Shown: positions 62,618-64,000 of the stretch, piece by piece
Layout of the letters: the number at the start of each line of letters is the position of its first letter
How positions within the stretch are numbered: position 1 is the stretch's first letter
From: Forficula auricularia
Taxonomy: Eukaryota > Arthropoda > Insecta > Dermaptera > Forficulidae
DNA: 64,000 bases
Direction of reading: 5' to 3'
Assembly: GCA_024734495.1 (NCBI GenBank)
Contig: JALMQS010000102.1
Location: forward strand, 6,589,529-6,653,528
Notes under the pieces: generated by a model
Seen by the model: the letters and a program-made list of their open reading frames with translations, nothing else
What the model was told of the DNA's origin: nothing
The model's database searches: none
Program-made: the position numbers and the translations under genes

Positions 62618-62920
62618 AATCAAATTTTTAAATTATGAAGAATTTTTAGTCACTTCACTGAATTATTAGTAAGAAAAACAATAAGGTAATTTATGAATGA
62701 TTTCAATTTGCCGATGGTAATAGATTCAAATTTTCTTGTAATTTATATCTACTATTTATATCTTTATAGAACTTATTTTTTATGTAGTTCTATGTAGTTT
62801 ATTTTATTTTTGTAATTTTCTAACTTATGTTGTAATGAAGGTACAGGCTTTGTTTTATATTTCACTTACTATATATAATTTAATGTTTTAATTTTGTATG
62901 TGCTTTATAATACATACAAT

Positions 62921-63035
62921 CAGGGGTGTCATGGTGCGGGAACCCCATTCCTACACTGATTTTGAGAGTATTTTTTTATTTTAGGGGTTAAAAATTTCAG
63001 CGCCCCGCAGTGCTAAATTTGCGATCACACCACTG
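62921..63035. mobile_element. Small hAT-like MITE nested in the hAT
   Basis: 115 bp; ends CAGGGGTGTCATGG and, reversed, CAGTGGTGTGATCG. Flanks CATACAAT and CATATAAA match 6/8. Confidence 0.5.
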
Positions 63036-63258
63036 CATATAAACAAATTTCAATATTACACCCAAATTTATTTACAATTTTAACTGTCTTAATCTTAAAA
63101 AAATATGCGTGGGGGGAGGGTGGGCCATAACGTAAACCGTTTGCCTAAGGTCCCATATTTCCTTGATCAGCCACTGTATCCTAATGATAATTATAAAACC
63201 TAGAAAATTCTCCTCATAAGTTATTTATAATGTTTCACCTAGAACCGACACCTAAATC

Positions 63259-63260
<2 letters not shown>

Positions 63261-63293
<33 letters not shown>
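63261..63293 (+). repeat. Poly-A tract
   Basis: More than 30 consecutive A, ending AAATGATAAT. Could be the tail of a retroposed sequence, but no source is visible upstream. Confidence 0.8.
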
Positions 63294-63295
<2 letters not shown>

Positions 63296-63378
63296 ATAAT
63301 TATAAAGTTAGACAAAGTTGTACAATATGTTAAAATATTTTTTGATAAGTGAGAATGGTGTGGGTTCTTGGTGAAACA

Positions 63379-63608
63379 TTTTAAATAAAGTAAAGAAATT
63401 TTGAAAAATTTTAGAAACGTTTTAAAATTTAAGAGAAAACAACTGTTTTCTCTGTGAACTCCAGAAGATTGGCTTATACCCCGAAATATATATAGAGTCG
63501 TGCTGAACAAGCATCAGATCTTTTATTTTTGTGAAACCTACCTAGTATTTTATATTTTAAATTTTAAAAAGTTTCTAAAATTTTTCAAAATTTTCTTACT
63601 TTAAATTA
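63379..63608. repeat. Palindromic repeat
   Basis: Arms 63379-63432 and 63555-63608 (TTAAATAAAGTAAAGAAATT and its complement) enclose about 120 bp. No hammerhead core, no coding. Confidence 0.65.
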
Positions 63609-64000
63609 AAAGATTTTTCGGACTATGGCAAAATTAGAAAAAAGGTAGTCATGATGGCTTAAATCGATTAATGATGTTGAAGAACTAAAAGTAAAAATTT
63701 ATTTCTAACATAAAATCTTTAATAATATAATCTGGAATATGATAAGGTCAAGTGAATTTTGTCGGTCGAATGACGGGGGGAGATTCTACTGAATAAGAGG
63801 ATGGAAATTCGGGTTGGGGGGTTGGTGGTTTACAATGGCGATGGAGGCAGCCGCTGTTTCGAATACTTCTCAGACAATTGCTATTGTTTGATAAGTTGTT
63901 TTCTCTTGAAACTAGGCGCAACCGCAAAACAAATTAACAACTTGGCATAGAGAGTCGAGCGAGTGGAAATGAAACAACCGAAACTAAAGTGGGCTTCGGT
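63609..64000. other. Non-coding end of window
   Basis: GC rises after 63740 (GTCGGTCGAATGACGGGGGG and CAATGGCGATGGAGGCAGCC). No complete frame or RNA gene seen before the window ends. Confidence 0.35.

Larger units (their letters stand above)
62281..63176 (+). mobile_element. hAT element with transposase remnant
   Basis: Ends CTAAGCCCGGATTAACC and (reverse complement of the right end) CAGTGGCTGATCAAGG; TATCCTA lies outside both ends (7 bp of an 8-bp duplication). Contains the hATC fragment below and a nested MITE at 62921-63035. Confidence 0.7.

Noticed and set aside
63850..63873. Minus-strand CTGAGAAGTATTCGAAAC as another hammerhead
   Set aside because: The core would be CTGAGAA, not CTGANGA, and there is no room for helix II beyond 3 bp.
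1..64000. CRISPR arrays, operons, bacterial promoters or phage genes
   Set aside because: No regularly spaced repeats, no compact gene layout; the window is eukaryotic.

Overview
The window is AT-rich, intron-like animal DNA, almost certainly from an insect or another arthropod. Evidence: piggyBac, P-element, hAT, Harbinger, Helitron, gypsy/errantivirus and several LINE families occur side by side, there are tRNA-derived SINE pieces and eukaryotic splice signals, and nothing looks bacterial (no operons, no Shine-Dalgarno-led genes). I found no intact host gene. Nearly every readable protein is a transposon fragment, and the rest is AT-rich non-coding DNA, probably intronic or intergenic. A strong zero-length-exon splice site near 10142 and a candidate exon near 15.7 kb, both on the plus strand, hint that part of the window lies inside a long plus-strand gene.

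Layout. 0-5 kb: a palindromic MITE, an inverted pair of tRNA-like genes, a complete-ended but gutted piggyBac element (2381-3311), and two foldback repeats carrying hammerhead-ribozyme motifs. 7.8-9.1 kb: a 5'-truncated LINE with a reverse transcriptase. 12-15.6 kb: decayed LINE pieces and a palindrome of about 960 bp. 16.7-21.1 kb: two more foldback elements with hammerhead-like cores and several copies of a dispersed non-coding repeat. 21.9-28.1 kb: an LTR retrotransposon on the minus strand, deleted so that gag is joined to the end of integrase, and ending in an assembly gap (28077-28176). 28.2-34 kb: SINE, palindromes, and a nest in which a MITE contains a hAT element that contains a Helitron-like element. 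34.8-44.2 kb: three LINE families, a P-element-like element with an 8-bp target duplication and a THAP exon (37109-37620), and a hAT MITE. 50.2-56.4 kb: a very young errantivirus-like LTR element (241-bp LTRs that I read as identical) inserted into a LINE copy. 57-64 kb: a 5S-like relic, another hammerhead-like foldback, a Harbinger-type MITE, and a hAT element that still carries the end of a transposase.

How it fits together. The same non-LTR family occurs as four copies (12.2, 34.8, 42.1 and 50.2/56.0 kb), the best of which shows a 3' hairpin. The errantivirus uses one of them as its target, with a CGCT duplication. Its gag and pol are linked by a canonical U UUU UUA slippery site in the -1 frame, but reverse transcriptase and RNase H are missing, so it needs helpers. 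The most unusual theme is the recurrence of one RNA motif, CTGANGA - hairpin - GAAA, in several unrelated palindromic repeats. One copy (4635-4677, minus) has every core position of a type I hammerhead ribozyme, including a GUC cleavage triplet, apart from one extra base before helix II.
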